The notes: generated by a model from the letters alone, not told the origin. A stretch of DNA of 64,000 nucleotides from Rhizobium ruizarguesonis (GCF_012349115.1 NZ_PQIG01000068.1:1-64000); one strand, 5' to 3'. Positions 42,538-50,974 are shown, counted from the first letter of the stretch. Numbers and translations are program-made.

Positions 42538-43743
42538 TCACGCATCTGCGGAAAGAACGGCAACGCCCTCGCCGCGCTGGTGTCCGACCGTGGTCACAAC
42601 GGCAGCGGTGGCGCCTGCCCGCATCGGCGCCTCATGGGCGGCATCGAAGGGCGGAACCTTGGCCTTGCCGTCGACGGCAAGGGCTGCGAGCGCCAGACCC
42701 AGCGTGAACTGCGTCTCGATCGTATGGCCGGTAACGCCGCCGAAGCCACGGATCGCAACGTCGGGCAATTGATGTTCGAGCACCGCCCGCTCGCGGGCGG
42801 CCAGATCGTGCATGCCGGTCGAGCCGGAAAAGATCGCCGTGCTTTCAGCGGCAAGCCCGGCTGCCGGCCCCAGAAGCCGCTCCAGCCGAACCTCGAGATT
42901 GCCGGAATTGCGGTTGCCGCGGTCACCCTCGACCGCATCGACGACGGCATAGATATGAGCGCCGCGGGCTTCGGCATGCTTGCGCGATTCCAGCACCAGG
43001 AAAGCGCCTGCCGAACCGGTGATCATGCCGCCGCCATCGCTCGGCTTGCGCGACCAGAGCGGCACCCAGTCGCCGCGCGCATGGGCGCCGATCGCTTCGG
43101 TGAGCAGGATCATGTCAGGCCGCTCGGCCGCGAAGGCGCCTCCAACAAGCGCATGCGAGGATTCGCCTGATTTGATGCGGTAAAAGGCAGTCTCGACGGC
43201 AGAAATGCCGGCCGCTTCCTCGCCCATGAAGGTGCGCGACGAGCCGGTGACCTTGTGCACGATCGAGATATTGCCGGCGAGCAGGTTGGAAAGCTGGGCG
43301 AGGAACAGCGTCGGCCTCAGCTCGGTCGTCAGCTTCTCGTTGAGCAGCAGCTCGCGGTCATTGCGCTTCAGCGCTTCGTCGACGATCAGTGTGTCGACAT
43401 TGATGTCGCGCTCGCCGCCGCCGGCCGCCACGATCATATCCATCGTACCGCAAGCCTCGATATCGTCCTTGAAGCCGGCATCGTCGAGCGCAAGGCCGGC
43501 GGCGAAGACGCCGATGCGCTGCCAGTTCTCCATCTGGCGCTGGTCGCCGCGTTTGGCGATCTGCTGCGACCAGTCGATCTCGGGCAGCGGATGCACCGGA
43601 TAGGGCTTGAACTTTTCAGTCTCGACGATCGCTTTCGGCGCGCTGGCGGCCGAAAGTAGCGCGATATGCGCATCCTTGCCGACGCCTTGACAGGTGACGA
43701 TGCCGATGCCCGAGATGACGACGTCGTTTGCAGCCTTGCTCAT
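42538..43743 (-). CDS. fabF2XL: Beta-ketoacyl synthase homologue without catalytic Cys (FabF2)
   Basis: A 401-residue thiolase-fold protein of the KAS II family. The region equivalent to the nucleophile reads GSSRTFMGEEAAGISAVE; aligned by eye with STACASGVTAIQ of FabF1, the cysteine position is Glu176. The first catalytic His is also not in a normal NAHGT context, whereas GVTGHTIETQF keeps one His. This is like the chain length factor of type II polyketide synthases, which pairs with an active synthase and sets chain length. Its start overlaps the fabZ stop by four bases. Confidence 0.9.
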   Translation of the reverse strand: MSKAANDVVISGIGIVTCQGVGKDAHIALLSAASAPKAIVETEKFKPYPVHPLPEIDWSQQIAKRGDQRQMENWQRIGVFAAGLALDDAGFKDDIEACGTMDMIVAAGGGERDINVDTLIVDEALKRNDRELLLNEKLTTELRPTLFLAQLSNLLAGNISIVHKVTGSSRTFMGEEAAGISAVETAFYRIKSGESSHALVGGAFAAERPDMILLTEAIGAHARGDWVPLWSRKPSDGGGMITGSAGAFLVLESRKHAEARGAHIYAVVDAVEGDRGNRNSGNLEVRLERLLGPAAGLAAESTAIFSGSTGMHDLAARERAVLEHQLPDVAIRGFGGVTGHTIETQFTLGLALAALAVDGKAKVPPFDAAHEAPMRAGATAAVVTTVGHQRGEGVAVLSADA

Positions 43744-44222
43744 CCAATCACTCCCTGCGCCGCGATCGCTTCGAGAAGCCCGATCTCGCCGGCACGTTTC
43801 TTCACGATATCGCCGAGCGGCACCTCGGAAAACGGCATGGTGCGCAATTTCAGCTGCGCATCGCAGACCTTCTTGCCGCCGCTGGTGATCTTAGCCTTGG
43901 TGACCGCGAAACCTGAACCGTCATGCTCGAGCACCGCCTCGATGTCGAGCACGGCTTCCGGTTCGACGAAGGTGCGCATCTTGGCGCCGTCGACCGTCAT
44001 CAGGAAGGGCATGGCGGCAAAATTGGTGACGGCAAGCACCAGCATGCCAGAGGCCTGCGCCATGGTCTCGATCAGGAGCACGCCGGGAACGAGTGGCATG
44101 CCGGGAAAATGACCCTCGAAGACGGGGCTCTTGGCCGGCACGACGGATCGCGCCTTAAGCGTGCCCTTCTTCAGGTCCACCGCTTCGACGCGGTCAATCA
44201 TCTGGAAATATTCCAGCAGCAT
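43740..44222 (-). CDS. fabZXL: 3-hydroxyacyl-ACP dehydratase, VLCFA-specific
   Basis: A 160-residue hot-dog-fold dehydratase of the FabZ family. Catalytic His38 lies in FEGHFPGMPLVPGVLLIE and Glu52 in IETMAQASG. It dehydrates 3-hydroxyacyl-AcpXL during VLCFA elongation. Stop overlaps the fabF2 start (ATGA). It is separated by 214 bases from acpXL, with a terminator and a repeat in between. Confidence 0.93.
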   Translation of the reverse strand: MLLEYFQMIDRVEAVDLKKGTLKARSVVPAKSPVFEGHFPGMPLVPGVLLIETMAQASGMLVLAVTNFAAMPFLMTVDGAKMRTFVEPEAVLDIEAVLEHDGSGFAVTKAKITSGGKKVCDAQLKLRTMPFSEVPLGDIVKKRAGEIGLLEAIAAQGVIG

Positions 44223-44316
44223 TCGGATCCTCCGGCCCGACAGGCCAGATCCGCCCGCCGGTGACGCCCAAAGCGCGCAGCATGGAACCTGCTTAGCACT
44301 TTAGGTCTTTGTTTTT

Positions 44317-44366
44317 ATGCATGCCGTCGTCCCAAAACCGCTGCACACTTTTGGGCGGCATGCACT
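44317..44366. repeat. Rhizobial palindrome (GCATGCCG/TTTTGGG type)
   Basis: Arms GCATGCC...CCCAAAA and TTTTGGGCGGCATGC surround CCGCTGCACAC. I recall close relatives (with TTTTGCGCGACATGC) spread through rhizobial genomes. It lies between acpXL and fabZXL. Confidence 0.75.
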
Positions 44367-44373
44367 AGTTAGG

Positions 44374-44412
44374 AACAAAACCGCCCGGCCGCCATATTCA
44401 GGGCGGCAGGGC
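44374..44412 (-). terminator. Terminator after acpXL
   Basis: On the minus strand GCCCTGCCGCC pairs with GGCGGCCGGGC over eleven bases with one mismatch, followed by GGTTTTG. It lies 25 bases past the acpXL stop and would allow acpXL to be made in excess of the enzymes downstream. Confidence 0.65.
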
Positions 44413-44436
44413 GTTCAAAAAAGACGGTTATGTCGC

Positions 44437-44715
44437 TCAGGCCTTGGCTGCTTTGAGCTCGTCGATCTTGGCGCAGAGGTTCTTCAGCACGAAATATTCT
44501 TCGGTGGAAACCTTGCCTTCGTTGACTTCCTGCGTCCACTTTTCGAGCGGGATCTTGATGCCGAATTCCTTGTCGATCGCAAAGACGATGTCGAGGAAAT
44601 CAAGGCTGTCGATACCGAGGTCGTCGATCGTATGGCTCTCCGGCGTGATCGTCGCGCGGTCGATCTCGCTGGTCTCTGCAATAATGTCGGCAACTTTATC
44701 GAATGTAGCGGTCAC
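44437..44715 (-). CDS. acpXL: Acyl carrier protein AcpXL
   Basis: A 92-residue specialised acyl carrier protein for the 27-hydroxyoctacosanoic acid of lipid A. The phosphopantetheine site is Ser37 in GIDSLDFLD. The sequence matches rhizobial AcpXL from [14 protein letters not shown] to the lysine-rich end [10 protein letters not shown]. The start is GTG (44713-44715); the in-frame extension upstream is not part of the protein. First gene of the VLCFA cluster and divergent from fnrN. Confidence 0.95.
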
Positions 44716-45003
44716 GCGCTGTACCTCATGAAATGACGATTTAAACCCCCTCATAGGCAAATCCATTTCAAAAGCCAATGCTTTCGTCCCGGCACGATGG
44801 CAATTTGCCGATCGGGTGTTGCTTAAACAGCAATGGAATGCCCGCCTTTGCGGTCATCCGAACAGGCGTCGAGGCGGAAGGCGAGGCCTCTGTGGAAGGC
44901 CCGCCGCGCCGGCAGATCGGAGAAGCCGTCCGAATCAAACCCATGGATGGCCCTCGCACCGGGGCAAGCGCGGTTCCCGACAAAACCCACGGGCGGGCAT
45001 GCT

Positions 45004-45017
45004 TTGATCTAGATCAA
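45004..45017. promoter_or_regulatory. Anaerobox upstream of fnrN
   Basis: TTGATCTAGATCAA is a perfect FNR/FixK-type site (TTGAT-N4-ATCAA), 119 bases before the fnrN start. Rhizobium fnrN is known to be autoregulated through such sites, so FnrN itself is the likely binder under low oxygen. Confidence 0.9.
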
Positions 45018-45035
45018 ACAGCGATTCCGACGAAA

Positions 45036-45049
45036 TTGATAATCCTCAA
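45036..45049. promoter_or_regulatory. Degenerate second anaerobox
   Basis: TTGATAATCCTCAA differs from the anaerobox consensus at one base (CTCAA for ATCAA). It lies 87 bases before fnrN. Two anaeroboxes, one activating and one repressing, are described for R. leguminosarum fnrN; this could be the second, weaker site. Confidence 0.5.
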
Positions 45050-45136
45050 GCGGCGCTGGGGCATGCGCGGGCATGCTGTCCATGCCGAACGCGCCAGTCG
45101 TGCCAGCCACACGAGGATTTCAAAAGGGATCAGGAC

Positions 45137-45859
45137 ATGGATGTTGCCCGCAGTGAGCTTTTCGAGACCGGCACTCCCGTCGCTTGCGCTTCCTGCCAGG
45201 CGCGGCACGGCGTCGTCTGCGGCGCCCTGTCGAGCGGTCAATTGAGAGAGCTCAACCGCCACTCTCTGCGCCGCAAGATCGAGGCCGGCTGCGAGATCAT
45301 CGCCCAAGGGTCGGAAAGCTCTTTCTATTCGAACATCATGCGCGGGGTGGTGAAGCTCTGCAAAGTGATGCAGGACGGGCGCCAGCAGATCGTCGGCCTG
45401 CAATTCGCCCCCGATTTCGTCGGCAGACCCTTCATCCGTGAAAGCTCGCTGTCGGCTGAGGCTGCGACCGATGCCGAAATCTGCGTCTTTCCCCGCAACC
45501 TGCTCGACCGAATGATATCTGAGACGCCGGAGCTGCAGCGCAGCCTGCACGATCAGGCGCTAAAGGAGCTGGACGCCGCGCGCGAATGGATGCTGACCCT
45601 CGGCCGGCGCACCGCAGGCGAGAAAGTCGCAAGCCTGCTTTACCTGATCGCTACACACGCCGAACCGCAGACAGCCACGAGCACCGCGTTCGACCTGCCG
45701 CTGTCCCGCGCCGAGATCGCCGATTTTCTCGGGATGACGATCGAAACCGTCAGCCGCCAGATGACCAGGCTGCGCAAGAGCGGCGTCATTCGCATCGAGA
45801 ACTTCCGACATATCATCGTGCCCGACATGGATGAGCTGGAGCGGATGATCAGCGCATAG
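45137..45859 (+). CDS. fnrN: FnrN, oxygen-sensing CRP/FNR-family regulator
   Basis: A 240-residue transcription factor of the FNR family that senses oxygen through a 4Fe-4S cluster. The N-terminal cysteines Cys17, Cys20 and Cys28 (CASCQARHGVVC) and Cys116 (AEICVFP) match the cluster ligands. The cyclic-nucleotide-like effector domain fills residues 40-150, and the helix-turn-helix has the FNR-specific recognition ETVSRQMTRLRKSG. In Rhizobium it activates fixNOQP and other microaerobic genes needed in nodules. Two anaeroboxes precede it. Confidence 0.92.
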   Translation: MDVARSELFETGTPVACASCQARHGVVCGALSSGQLRELNRHSLRRKIEAGCEIIAQGSESSFYSNIMRGVVKLCKVMQDGRQQIVGLQFAPDFVGRPFIRESSLSAEAATDAEICVFPRNLLDRMISETPELQRSLHDQALKELDAAREWMLTLGRRTAGEKVASLLYLIATHAEPQTATSTAFDLPLSRAEIADFLGMTIETVSRQMTRLRKSGVIRIENFRHIIVPDMDELERMISA

Positions 45860-45889
45860 AACGGGATCATCTCCCGACATCGGGGTCAG

Positions 45890-45910
45890 GCGCTGATCCG
45901 GGATCAGCGC
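45890..45910. terminator. Palindrome at the convergent fnrN/ykuD ends
   Basis: GCGCTGATCC and GGATCAGCGC form a perfect 21-base palindrome with one central base. It covers the stop codon and last codons of the minus-strand L,D-transpeptidase gene and lies 31 bases past the fnrN stop. No T-run, so termination is uncertain. Confidence 0.45.
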
Positions 45911-46335
45911 GTAATGACCACGCGGGTATTGGCAAGCCCGGCCTGCCGCGCCAGCGAGAAGAACTCGGCTGCATTGTTGGGATGCAGGCGCACGCAACCA
46001 TGCGAGGCCGGCGTGCCCAGGCGCTTCAGGTCGAAAGTGGCGTGAACGGCGTAACCGCCGTTGAAGAACACCGCAAACGGCATCGGCGCATTGTCGTATG
46101 TGCGTGAGCGATGATCGCGCGACAGCCACTTGGCGCTCCACGAACCCGTCGGCGTGACATAGCCGTTGCGCGCGGTCGAAACCTTCCAGCGATACTTGAC
46201 GAAGCCGTTCTCGGAAACGGTCATCATCTGCTTGCCGATGCTGATATTGGCGACCAGCGTCGCTGCCTGAGCGGCAACGGGAGAAAACTGCAGCAATAAA
46301 CTTGCGGCCGCAGCCGCCAAAATCGTCTTCATCAT
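45904..46335 (-). CDS. L,D-transpeptidase (YkuD/ErfK family)
   Basis: A 143-residue secreted enzyme. Residues 1-24 form a signal peptide ending AAQA; the YkuD domain follows with NISIGKQMMTVSENG and the catalytic motif TPASHGCVRLHP containing His and Cys. It forms 3-3 peptidoglycan cross-links or attaches proteins to peptidoglycan in the periplasm. Of two adjacent ATG codons either may be used. Confidence 0.9.
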   Translation of the reverse strand: MMKTILAAAAASLLLQFSPVAAQAATLVANISIGKQMMTVSENGFVKYRWKVSTARNGYVTPTGSWSAKWLSRDHRSRTYDNAPMPFAVFFNGGYAVHATFDLKRLGTPASHGCVRLHPNNAAEFFSLARQAGLANTRVVITR

Positions 46336-46481
46336 AACCCCTCTTCGAACTCGCGCAGCTTAATTGCGCCCTCACGAAAGAGAGACTACGGCAATACTTA
46401 TTATATTGCTTTAATCCGAATGGTAATCACAATTTTAACGAGCCAAGCGGGAACTGGCGCCGGAAGATAGCGGCACCTGCC

Positions 46482-46682
46482 TCACTGGAGTTTGCGCGCC
46501 GCCGAAGGCTTCTTGAGCCCTTGGTAGGCCTTGTTCATCTTCTCGCGGATCGAGGCCATCGTGCCGAGATTATGCCCGCAGGCCGCACAAGTGATGATGT
46601 CGGTCTCCCGGATCTCGGGCCGCTCGAACTTCATCTTGGTGCTCTTGCACTTCGGGCACGGTAATTCAACCTGAACTGTCAT
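46482..46682 (-). CDS. Small zinc-ribbon protein (ECs_2282-like)
   Basis: A 66-residue protein with two CxxC knuckles, CPKCKS near residue 9 and CAACGH around residue 32, separated by an acidic-basic stretch RPEIRETDIIT, and a Lys/Arg-rich C-terminal helix. It resembles small zinc-binding proteins of unknown role. The start is the ATG at 46680-46682; a longer frame upstream is not supported. Confidence 0.7.
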   Translation of the reverse strand: MTVQVELPCPKCKSTKMKFERPEIRETDIITCAACGHNLGTMASIREKMNKAYQGLKKPSAARKLQ

Positions 46683-46771
46683 CGCTCTGCTTCCGGTCTG
46701 ATGGAGATATGAGGCGGTCGGAATAAACGTTTGAGCCTGGCCTGTCCACTGGGGGCATGCACGCAACGATC

Positions 46772-47752
46772 CTACAGAAAACACAAAAACAGCCCGAAGG
46801 TGATGCCGGCGAGTACCATGCAACTGGCGTAGAATACCGATACGCCGTCCTCGATGTCGCCCGAGGTCGCCACGTCGCGGCCGGTGTCGTTGATCATCGG
46901 TTCGCGCACGATGACGCCGCCATAGATGCGCGGCCCGGCGAGCTGGACGTTCAGCGCGCCCGCCATGGCCGCCTCCGGCCGGCCGGAATTCGGCGAGCGG
47001 TGCAAGGCCCCGTCGCGCATCGCCACGCGGATCGCCTCACGGCCGGCGCTTGTTCCCCGCCGGATCCAGGCGCCGGCGGCAATCAGCAGGATGGAGAGGC
47101 GCGCGGCCGGCCAGTTGGCGACATCGTCGAGTCGGGCGGCAGCCCAGCCGAAGTCGATGTATTTTTCCGACTTATGGCCGATCATCGAATCCGCCGTGTT
47201 CAGCATCTTGTAGGCGAAGAGCCCCGGCAGGCCGAAGACGGCATACCAGAGCGCCGGCGCGACGACGCCGTCGGAGAAATTCTCGGCGAGGCTTTCGATC
47301 GCCGCGCGGCAGACTGCCGGCTCGTCCAGCGTCTCGGGATCGCGCCCGACGATGCGGGAGACGGCGGCCCGCCCGCCGGTAAGCCCCTCGTCGCGTAGGG
47401 CAAGGGCAACGGCCGCGACGTGATCGGCAAGGCTTTTCTGCGCCAGGAAGATCGCCACCAGCCCGGTCTCCAGCAAGATGCCGACAGGGCCGAACAGCGC
47501 GAAGAACCGGTTGAACACGAAGCCTGCGGCCACCGTCAAAAGAAGCAGCGCCAGGATGGCGGCGATACCGTTCATTCGGCGTTGCGAGCCCGTGAGGCTT
47601 GCTGGGTTGAGCTGCCGGTCGGCATAGGAGATCGCCGCGCCGAAGACGACGACGGGATGCGGCATCCGCGACCACAGCCATTGCGGATCGCCGGCGATCC
47701 GGTCGAGCAGCAGCGCCAGAAGCAGTACGAGAAGGTTTTCGTCGATCGTCAT
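46772..47752 (-). CDS. cobD: Adenosylcobinamide-phosphate synthase CobD (CbiB)
   Basis: A 326-residue integral membrane enzyme that attaches the aminopropanol arm to adenosylcobyric acid. Motifs of the family are visible: LLDRIAGDPQWLWSRMPHPVVVFG at the N-terminus, ESLAENFSDGVVAPALWYAVFGLPG in the middle, and a central NTADSMIGHKSEKYIDFGWAAARLDDVANWPAARLS. Last gene of the cobABCD operon; its start overlaps the cobC stop by four bases. Confidence 0.95.
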   Translation of the reverse strand: MTIDENLLVLLLALLLDRIAGDPQWLWSRMPHPVVVFGAAISYADRQLNPASLTGSQRRMNGIAAILALLLLTVAAGFVFNRFFALFGPVGILLETGLVAIFLAQKSLADHVAAVALALRDEGLTGGRAAVSRIVGRDPETLDEPAVCRAAIESLAENFSDGVVAPALWYAVFGLPGLFAYKMLNTADSMIGHKSEKYIDFGWAAARLDDVANWPAARLSILLIAAGAWIRRGTSAGREAIRVAMRDGALHRSPNSGRPEAAMAGALNVQLAGPRIYGGVIVREPMINDTGRDVATSGDIEDGVSVFYASCMVLAGITFGLFLCFL

Positions 47753-48834
47753 CGCTCAAATCTCTGAAGGGCTTCGCCAAGCCACCTGTCTGCCGCCGGA
47801 TCGGGCGTCAGCCCGAAACGCAGCCAATTCGGCGCATACTCGAACTTGCGGACGAGAATATGGTGGCGGCAGAGATGCATGTAGATGTCGCCGGCTCTCG
47901 CATCGGTGACAAGGGTGAAGAGTGCCGTTCCTCCAGCCATCCGCAACCCCGCGCCCTTCAACACTGCATGCAGGCCGGTGCAACGTTCATTGATGCGGCT
48001 ACGGATAGCCGAAACGTCCGATCGCAGCAGCGAACCTGAAATCGAAAGGGCCGGTCCGGAGACCGCCCAAGGTCCGAGCCAGTCTTCGAAACGCGCGAGA
48101 ATATCGCCGCGCGCAATCGCAAAACCGAGCCGGAGGCCGGCAAGTCCAAAGAACTTGCCAAAGGAGCGGAAGATGATGAGGTTGGAAAGCTGCGGCACAC
48201 GTGATGCAAGGCTGAGCGCTGGATCGGTATCACCGAAGGCTTCATCGACGACGAGAAGCCCGCCTGCTGCCTTCATCCTGTCGTGCAGGGCAATCAGTGT
48301 TTCGGCCGGCCATGCCAGTCCGTCAGGATTGTTCGGATTGACGACGACAGCCAGCCTATGCTCGATCCCGATCGAGGCAATATTGTCGACCGCATCGACG
48401 GTAAAACCGGCCGAGGTGAAGGCGCGCGCATACTCGCCATAGGTCGGCGTTACCACGGCAACCCTGTCGTCCGTCACGGCGATCCTATCGTCCGTCACGG
48501 CAACCTTGTTGTCCGTCACATCGACTCGCTCGTCCGTGACGCCAACCAGCCTACCCGCCGCGACCAGACGTGGCAGAAGCTGGATCACCGATTGTGTGCC
48601 GGGCACTGGTAGCGGCAGAATCTCGCCGCTGCCGTAGTGGTCGCGCGCCGCGCGCCTTGCCTCATCGACGAGGTGCCCGTCCGGCAGGCGGTGCCAGGCT
48701 CGCGCCGGAATCTCAGGCAGCGCGACGGGGCACGGATTGATGCCTGTGGAAAGATCGAGCCAGTCTTCCGGCCTGCCGCCGAAGACGGCGGCAGCGGCGG
48801 TGATGCCGCCGCCATGGGCGATCGGTGCGCTCAT
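47749..48834 (-). CDS. cobC: Threonine-phosphate decarboxylase CobC with in-frame tandem repeat
   Basis: A 361-residue PLP-dependent class I/II aminotransferase-fold enzyme (CobC; CobD in Salmonella) that makes the aminopropanol phosphate arm of cobalamin. The PLP lysine lies in FRSFGKFFGLAGLRLGF, and NPNNPDGLAWP and VVDEAFGD are intact. Residues about 99-127 hold four copies of a seven-residue unit of the form VTD(D/E/N)(R/K)(V/I)(A/D), encoded by a 21-bp tandem repeat. It falls just before VVTPTYGEYARAF, in a place where I expect a short beta strand, so it lengthens a surface element. Overlaps cobB and cobD by four bases each. Confidence 0.93.
   Translation of the reverse strand: MSAPIAHGGGITAAAAVFGGRPEDWLDLSTGINPCPVALPEIPARAWHRLPDGHLVDEARRAARDHYGSGEILPLPVPGTQSVIQLLPRLVAAGRLVGVTDERVDVTDNKVAVTDDRIAVTDDRVAVVTPTYGEYARAFTSAGFTVDAVDNIASIGIEHRLAVVVNPNNPDGLAWPAETLIALHDRMKAAGGLLVVDEAFGDTDPALSLASRVPQLSNLIIFRSFGKFFGLAGLRLGFAIARGDILARFEDWLGPWAVSGPALSISGSLLRSDVSAIRSRINERCTGLHAVLKGAGLRMAGGTALFTLVTDARAGDIYMHLCRHHILVRKFEYAPNWLRFGLTPDPAADRWLGEALQRFER
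48455..48538. repeat. Four-unit 21-bp tandem repeat inside cobC
   Basis: Four consecutive 21-base units of the form ACGGCAACCCTGTCGTCCGTC (units at 48455, 48476, 48497 and 48518), with increasing divergence toward the last. In frame with cobC, each adds seven residues. A minisatellite-like expansion. Confidence 0.9.
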
Positions 48835-50138
48835 ACGGAGGCTCCGGCCAGATCGATCAGATGCATGTAGGAGCCCGCCACCTGCTCGCGCCGCAGCCCG
48901 GCCATGCCGAGATCGGTTCCGAGCGCGTCCTGTACCTGAAACAGCCGCTTGCCCTCGCCCTCTGAGACGACGCTGGAATAGTGGAATTCATGCGCCGTCA
49001 TCATCCGCGCGAAGAAGGCGCCGTCGAGCGGCACAACACGGCGATAGCCGAGATGGCGTTTCCGCTCGGCATAGGTGGTGACGACGGGCAGCAGGCCGAG
49101 CATTTCGTGGCGATGCCCCTTCGCATCGATCAGGCCCTCGCCAAGCACCATGTAGCCGCCGCACTCGCCATAGATCCGGATGTCGCGGCCTGCCGCATCG
49201 AGCATGCCGGCGCGGAAATTCTGCGCCTCTGCAAGCCGTCCGGCATGCAGCTCGGGATAACCGCCGGGCAGATAGATCGCATCGGCATCCAAAGCCGGCG
49301 CCTCGTCGGCGAGCGGCGAGAAAAAGGAGATCGCAGCACCCCGGCGGCGCCAGCCGAGCAGCATATGCTCGTAGGAAAAGGCAAAAGCAACATCGCGCGC
49401 CACGGCGATGCGTGCGCCCAGCGGCGGCAACCGGTCAATATTGGCGGCCGATGGCCGGTTGAGCCCCTGCTTTGCAATGCGCAGCAGGAACTCGAAATTG
49501 CATTCCTCGGAGACCGCATCCGCCGCATGGTCGATGAAGGCGTCGAGCGTGGCATGTTCGCCGGCCTGGACCAGCCCGAGATGGCGCTCCGGCAGCGAAA
49601 GCCCTTTGTCGTTGCCGATGACGGCGATGACGGGCATGCGGATAGCCTCCAGCGCCTGTCGCAGCATCGCTTCGTGGCGGTCGCTGCCGACCTTGTTGAG
49701 AATGACGCCTGCAACGCGGACATCGGCGCGGAAGCCGGCAAACCCGGTAACCAGCGGCGCCACCGACTGCGACATGCGCGAGGCGTCGACGACCAACACC
49801 ACCGAAAGCCCGAGCTGGGCGGCAAGATCGGCCGCCGTGCCCCGCCCGTCGGCTGCTCCGTCGAAAAGCCCCATCATCGCCTCGATGACGAGAATGCGGT
49901 CGCCGGAGCGGTGAAGGGCGGCATTGGCCGAGATCAATTCCCCACGCATCGCCCAGGGATCGAAATTCAGGCAGAGCGTGCCGCTCGCCGCCGCATGGAA
50001 GGCGGGATCGATATAGTCAGGGCCGGCCTTGCCGGGCGCGACCGCGATGCCGCGCCGGCGAAGCGCTCGGAGCAGCCCGAGCGTTACCGTCGTCTTGCCG
50101 GCACCGGAGGAAGGGGCTGCAATCAGGAGGCCGCTCAT
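48831..50138 (-). CDS. cobB: Cobyrinic acid a,c-diamide synthase (hydrogenobyrinate type)
   Basis: A 435-residue glutamine-dependent amidotransferase. The N-terminal ATPase domain has the P-loop PSSGAGKTTVTLGLLRAL (residues 9-26) and GPDYIDPAFHAAASG; the C-terminal class-I-like glutaminase domain has the nucleophile Cys in YGECGGYMVLGEGL and a late His in TAHEFHYS. In aerobic cobalamin synthesis CobB amidates hydrogenobyrinic acid at a and c before cobalt insertion by CobN. Overlaps cobA and cobC by four bases each. Confidence 0.95.
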   Translation of the reverse strand: MSGLLIAAPSSGAGKTTVTLGLLRALRRRGIAVAPGKAGPDYIDPAFHAAASGTLCLNFDPWAMRGELISANAALHRSGDRILVIEAMMGLFDGAADGRGTAADLAAQLGLSVVLVVDASRMSQSVAPLVTGFAGFRADVRVAGVILNKVGSDRHEAMLRQALEAIRMPVIAVIGNDKGLSLPERHLGLVQAGEHATLDAFIDHAADAVSEECNFEFLLRIAKQGLNRPSAANIDRLPPLGARIAVARDVAFAFSYEHMLLGWRRRGAAISFFSPLADEAPALDADAIYLPGGYPELHAGRLAEAQNFRAGMLDAAGRDIRIYGECGGYMVLGEGLIDAKGHRHEMLGLLPVVTTYAERKRHLGYRRVVPLDGAFFARMMTAHEFHYSSVVSEGEGKRLFQVQDALGTDLGMAGLRREQVAGSYMHLIDLAGASV

Positions 50139-50974
50139 GCCCGCACCTTGCCGGACCGGCGGAATGGATCGGGTTGCAGGCGCCGCCCCGCCAGCGCACC
50201 AAGCCAGTCGAGCGAGGCTCGGAGCCGGACCACCTCACCGACGACGACCACCGCCGGCGGCTCCAGCCCGGAGGCGGCAACGGCCCCGGGCGCATCGGCG
50301 AGTGTCGTTTCTAACACCTGCTGCCGGCCAGTGGCAGCATTGCAGACGAAGGCGACGGGCTCCGACGGCAGCCGGCCTGCGGCGATGAGATTGGCGCTGA
50401 TCTCGCCGATATGCTTCATCGCCATGTACATGACGATAACGGGCGAGCCCTGGCCAATCGCCTCCCAGTTGATCCGGTCAGGCACGATGCCGGAGGAATC
50501 ATGGCCGGTGAGGAAGGTCACGGCATGGTTGATGTCGCGATGCGTCACCGGGATGCCGGCATAGGCGAGCCCGCCGATGCCGGCGGTGATGCCGGGCACG
50601 ATGCGGAAGGGGATGTTGTACTCGACCAGCGTCAGCGCCTCTTCGCCGCCACGCCCGAAGACGAAGGGATCGCCACCCTTCAGCCGCAGCACCTTTTTAC
50701 CGGCACGCGCCAGCTCCACCAGTCGCAGCGAAATGTCGCGCTGTTTCGCCGAAGGCTTGCCGCCGCGTTTGCCGGCATATTCCACCAGCGTTTCCGGTCG
50801 CGCCAGCGCCAGGCATTCCTCGTTGACCAGCGCGTCGTGGACGATGACGTCGGCCTCGGAAAGCCCCTTGGCGGCAAGCAGCGTCAAAAGGCCGGGATCG
50901 CCAGGACCGGCGCCGACGAGCCAGACGTTGCCCGGCTCCAGCGCCGGAAGATGGGAGAATGCGGCATCGATCAT
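50135..50974 (-). CDS. cobA: Uroporphyrinogen-III C-methyltransferase
   Basis: A 279-residue SUMT that makes precorrin-2 from uroporphyrinogen III using SAM. Family motifs: VWLVGAGPGDPGLLTLLAAKGL near residues 18-39, YAGKRGGKPSAKQ, RLKGGDPFVFGRGGEE and the later YAGIPVTHRDI. Starts the four-gene cobABCD operon, in which each gene overlaps the next by four bases. No riboswitch is visible upstream. Confidence 0.95.
   Translation of the reverse strand: MIDAAFSHLPALEPGNVWLVGAGPGDPGLLTLLAAKGLSEADVIVHDALVNEECLALARPETLVEYAGKRGGKPSAKQRDISLRLVELARAGKKVLRLKGGDPFVFGRGGEEALTLVEYNIPFRIVPGITAGIGGLAYAGIPVTHRDINHAVTFLTGHDSSGIVPDRINWEAIGQGSPVIVMYMAMKHIGEISANLIAAGRLPSEPVAFVCNAATGRQQVLETTLADAPGAVAASGLEPPAVVVVGEVVRLRASLDWLGALAGRRLQPDPFRRSGKVRA

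Larger units (their letters stand above)
44716..45136. promoter_or_regulatory. Divergent region acpXL/fnrN
   Basis: 421 bases between divergent starts. It holds the fnrN anaeroboxes listed separately and must hold the acpXL promoter. Nothing else gene-like is seen; the plus-strand open frame from 44778 lacks a recognisable domain. Confidence 0.6.

Noticed and set aside
48455..48538. A CRISPR-like array
   Set aside because: Units are directly adjacent with no spacers, in frame with cobC, and there are no cas genes.
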